Shown: in pieces, positions 6,147 to 7,747 of the stretch | Layout: each line of letters starts with the position of its first letter | Position numbering within the stretch: position 1 is the first letter of the stretch | Assembly (NCBI GenBank): GCA_023265215.1 | Contig: JAHFUH010000250.1 | Coordinates: 1-7,747 of the forward strand | DNA length: 7,747 bases | Direction of reading: 5' to 3' | From: Acidobacteriota bacterium | GTDB taxonomy: Bacteria > Acidobacteriota > UBA6911 | Made by a program: the position numbers and the translations under genes | The notes under the pieces: generated by a model | What the model saw: only the letters and a program-made list of their open reading frames with translations | Told to the model about the DNA's origin: nothing | The model's database searches: none

Positions 6147-6526
6147 GCGATTCAAACGGAAATAGCCTGATTCCTGGAGGCCCGCACGAACTCAAGCGTT
6201 GGTCAGGTGGATTGATCCGACGAGGATTGGATGAATCGCGGAAATATGGATCCATTGATCGCTCTCCTCCTGCTAATAGCGAGGAGCCTGTAGGAATCAA
6301 TCCGCCGAAGGTATCTGCTGCACAAATTGATCCAGAAGTCGGCGCCGCGATCGATTCAGCGAGCGCCACGCGTGAGGAAATGCTAAACGATCCAGAGATC
6401 CTGGATATTATCGCCGGAATCGGCGATGAATACTTCCGGGCTGGAGTAACGAACAAGGCTCAATGGCATGCCAGCATGCATGCTCATCTCGAAAGAATTG
6501 CTCAAGGACTCGGCAATGATCTTTAA
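6143..6526 (+). CDS. Unrecognised 127-residue protein of the J-domain operon
   Basis: I do not recognise this family. The N-terminus has a basic, Gly/Trp-containing segment (residues 10-30, LIPGGPHELKRW then SGGLIRRGL). The middle (31-65) is Pro/Ser-rich and probably disordered. The C-terminal half (about 66-124) is predicted helical and acidic, with PEILDIIAGIGDEYFRAG near 84-101 and several His/Met residues (109-115). No membrane segment or catalytic motif is evident. Its ATG overlaps the stop codon of the J-domain gene (ATGA), so it is translationally coupled and likely acts with it. It ends with TAA at 6524-6526, in the same reading frame as the next gene. GATC occurs eight times, well above chance. 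The coding call rests on coupling and codon pattern. Confidence 0.75.
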   Translation: MSDSNGNSLIPGGPHELKRWSGGLIRRGLDESRKYGSIDRSPPANSEEPVGINPPKVSAAQIDPEVGAAIDSASATREEMLNDPEILDIIAGIGDEYFRAGVTNKAQWHASMHAHLERIAQGLGNDL

Positions 6527-6542
6527 CCGCTCTTCCCAATGA
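6516..6542 (+). CDS. Possible 8-codon coupling ORF between the second and third operon genes
   Basis: The short frame MIFNRSSQ starts inside the end of the 127-residue gene, in another frame. It has AAGGA (6504-6508) exactly 7 nt upstream of its ATG, and its TGA overlaps the ATG of the 160-residue gene as ATGA. The downstream start itself has no Shine-Dalgarno site. This arrangement would bring ribosomes to the next start by termination-reinitiation. Too short to assess by coding statistics; a chance arrangement is possible. Confidence 0.3.
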   Translation: MIFNRSSQ

Positions 6543-7021
6543 CTTTGTATTCCATCACCGGCGATGAAGAAGGATATGTAGGCTGCAACGGAGGAGTTTA
6601 CGGATCAAATGGGCAACCGCCAAAGAACCTTAAACCTGATTATGGGCTCCGGCTGCTTCGAGATGGAATTTCGCCGGATGTCGATCAGGTATTCACTGAT
6701 TTCCGGCTTGGCAGTCTAACGGTACTCGGTCTAGGCCAATATTCGACCATGGTGGAAATGCTGCATGCAGGCAAAGTCCACGCACTCTCCCTCGATTTTG
6801 GCCAGGCTCAGCTCGACAGGATCCTTCTGAGGGGGAATCTGGAGCTGAGCAAATTCATAAAAGCACAAATCGATGTCGATCCCGCAACACCGCGCACAAT
6901 CGATTTCGATGGCGAAATATTTTTCGGTGTCCGTGCCCGGCTGGGGGAACTGCAGAAGGTCGAGAAAGAGGTCTTTGTCCCGCTGGTCGCCCAAGAGATC
7001 CTGGATTTCGAGGAGCCATGA
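6539..7021 (+). CDS. Unrecognised 160-residue protein of the J-domain operon
   Basis: I do not recognise a family. The N-terminus (1-30) is Gly-rich (YVGCNGGVYGSNGQPP) and probably forms turns or strands. The rest looks like a mixed alpha/beta cytoplasmic domain, with hydrophobic strands such as SLTVLGLG (59-66) and TIDFDGEIFFGVRA (120-133) and an acidic C-terminus ending DFEEP. There is one Cys (C16) and no clear catalytic motif or membrane helix. The start at 6539 lacks a Shine-Dalgarno site and the frame is open back to the TAA at 6524-6526. Translation may depend on the short ORF that ends on its start codon. Its last codons overlap the next ORF by ATGA. Position implies a shared role with the J-domain protein. 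Confidence 0.75.
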   Translation: MTLYSITGDEEGYVGCNGGVYGSNGQPPKNLKPDYGLRLLRDGISPDVDQVFTDFRLGSLTVLGLGQYSTMVEMLHAGKVHALSLDFGQAQLDRILLRGNLELSKFIKAQIDVDPATPRTIDFDGEIFFGVRARLGELQKVEKEVFVPLVAQEILDFEEP

Positions 7022-7203
7022 ACCAGGGAAGTCTGCTCAAAAGCATTTTCCCGGGAAGCTGTACCTCGGCACTCAGAATCCCACCCGCGAATTCTGTCGA
7101 AATGGCCAAGGTGGGCATCGCTATTGGTCATGACTTTTTCGAACAATACACAGTAGGCTGCCGGGGAATCCTCCACATCGATTCCCTAAAAATGTGGTGC
7201 TGA
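7018..7203 (+). CDS. Possible 61-residue protein ending the J-domain operon
   Basis: The ATG overlaps the stop of the preceding gene (ATGA, 7018-7021), with AGGAG (7011-7015) very close upstream, which suggests coupled translation. The product is small, mildly hydrophobic and has three Cys residues (C15, C48 and the C-terminal C61) and a KVGIAIGHDFFEQY segment (31-44). No family recognised and no signal peptide or clear membrane helix. Its TGA is followed immediately by the second palindrome copy at 7204. It could instead be the decayed remainder of a longer gene. Confidence 0.5.
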   Translation: MNQGSLLKSIFPGSCTSALRIPPANSVEMAKVGIAIGHDFFEQYTVGCRGILHIDSLKMWC

Positions 7204-7219
7204 CTGTACCGGTACAGGA
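7204..7219. repeat. Right copy of the shared 16-bp palindromic site
   Basis: CTGTACCGGTACAGGA is identical to 4783-4798. The first 14 bases are a perfect palindrome. It begins at the base after the last operon stop codon and lies about 130 bp upstream of a TTGACA. It is not a terminator because no T-run follows. Confidence 0.85.
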
Positions 7220-7430
7220 CCCGCACAAATCGCAACTCTGACGCCCATGATGCACTTCTGTGATCGGCGCAAATTACTGCGAATGAAATATTTGCTCAAT
7301 TCGACAGTGATAATGTGGTCGCTACAAGAGAGAAAAATCGGGGGGGCACTTGACACACCCGGTTTATCCTCTACTTATGGGAAAGAATTCACGACATCCA
7401 TGGGGATTTAAAAAGGAGGGGCCGAAACCT
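7220..7430 (+). promoter_or_regulatory. Leader region of the right-edge gene with a possible promoter
   Basis: No convincing gene; one frame from 7248 runs 54 codons without a ribosome binding site. A consensus -35 TTGACA is at 7350-7355, just after a run of seven G (7340-7346). The -10 is poor (TACTTA at 7372-7377 with 16-nt spacing). A strong Shine-Dalgarno AAGGAGG is at 7413-7419, 11 nt before the ATG at 7431. No terminator for the upstream operon is visible. Confidence 0.4.
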
Positions 7431-7747
7431 ATGTTAAACCGCAACGGATCAGAGTATCCACACCATAAGCGAGCTGAAGAAACCTATTCTCAGTATCTGA
7501 GTGGATTCAGTGAACAGGAGATTGGAGCCTTTTTCGGGATTGACCCGGCCGAAGTCCTGAAGGACATCCAACACGTACAACAAGTTCTGCCTGCAAGGAC
7601 GGTTCTTGCTCATATAAACGACCGGAACCGGCTATTGATCCTCAAGCTCGAAGGTGAGAAGTATCGTCGGCAATTGTCAGAATCTCTCTCAATCTCCCCC
7701 CAGGATTATTTGCGGGCAGGAGTCAGCCCGGTCGGCCCGATGAAAGA
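7431..7747 (+). CDS. N-terminal part of an unrecognised protein with a likely helix-turn-helix (truncated by window edge)
   Basis: The open frame runs 105 codons from the ATG to the window end with no stop. Residues about 14-52 fit a helix-turn-helix: AEETYSQYLSGFSEQEIGA, then FFGIDPAEVLKDIQHV, resembling the pattern 'motif of recruitment, loop, recognition helix' seen in small terminase-like and sigma-like DNA-binding proteins. A basic helical segment follows (about 60-85). The start at 7431 is chosen for AAGGAGG 11 nt upstream; an in-frame ATG at 7377 would add 18 residues (MGKNSRHPWGFKKEGPKP) but has no Shine-Dalgarno site. A phage or mobile-element origin is possible but not shown, and no family is claimed. 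Confidence 0.7.
   Translation, partial: MLNRNGSEYPHHKRAEETYSQYLSGFSEQEIGAFFGIDPAEVLKDIQHVQQVLPARTVLAHINDRNRLLILKLEGEKYRRQLSESLSISPQDYLRAGVSPVGPMK

Noticed and set aside
6808..7176. 122-codon minus-strand ORF opposite the end of the J-domain operon
   Set aside because: Antisense to two coupled plus-strand genes, without a ribosome site or recognisable domain.
7248..7412. 54-codon plus-strand frame in the right intergenic region
   Set aside because: No Shine-Dalgarno site, includes a run of seven G and a TTGACA, and the product has no features; more likely leader DNA.

Overview
The window is a bacterial accessory (defence-island type) region of moderate GC content. It has Shine-Dalgarno sites, ATGA stop-start overlaps and sigma70-like promoters, but nothing that fixes the taxon. 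No tRNA, rRNA, transposase, integrase or CRISPR array is visible.

Left part, minus strand (about 1-4538): a type I restriction-modification operon read right to left as hsdM (4538-2928), hsdS (2935-1649), a DUF3800-family gene (1652-822) and the N-terminal part of hsdR (665-1, running off the window). hsdM/hsdS overlap by 8 nt and hsdS/DUF3800 by 4 nt, so the DUF3800 protein is built into the operon. The 156-bp gap before hsdR is unusual. It holds a plus-strand sigma70-like promoter and a 68-nt block of three consecutive hairpins, the last an intrinsic terminator ending at the DUF3800 stop codon. This is a candidate small RNA divergent from hsdR. A possible hsdR promoter lies on the opposite strand of the same 36 bp.

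Middle (4539-5312): a 313-bp AT-rich region upstream of hsdM, then a minus-strand XRE-family regulator (5199-4852) and a 113-bp divergent intergenic region with short repeats. The heptamer AGTCTCT occurs three times around the regulator, and an 18-bp perfect palindrome lies at 4781-4798.

Right part, plus strand (5313-7203): a tight cluster of a coiled-coil/J-domain protein with an HPD motif, two unrecognised proteins of 127 and 160 residues, and a possible 61-residue protein. The first junction and the 160/61 junction are ATGA overlaps. The 127/160 junction appears to use an 8-codon ORF whose stop overlaps the next start. Directly after the last stop codon is a second copy of the palindrome (7204-7217); 16 bp are identical with the first copy. 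The regulator and the four-ORF cluster are therefore bracketed by identical sites, either as a possible mobile cassette or as operators of outward-facing promoters. This module is the best candidate for an undescribed system here.

Right edge (7204-7747): a 227-bp intergenic region, then the start of a plus-strand gene (from 7431, truncated by the window end) with a predicted helix-turn-helix and no recognised family.

Inferred working model: HsdM and HsdS form the methyltransferase and HsdR adds DNA translocation and cleavage. DUF3800 is a probable RNase H-fold accessory nuclease. The XRE protein may control the J-domain operon, the hsd operon, or both.
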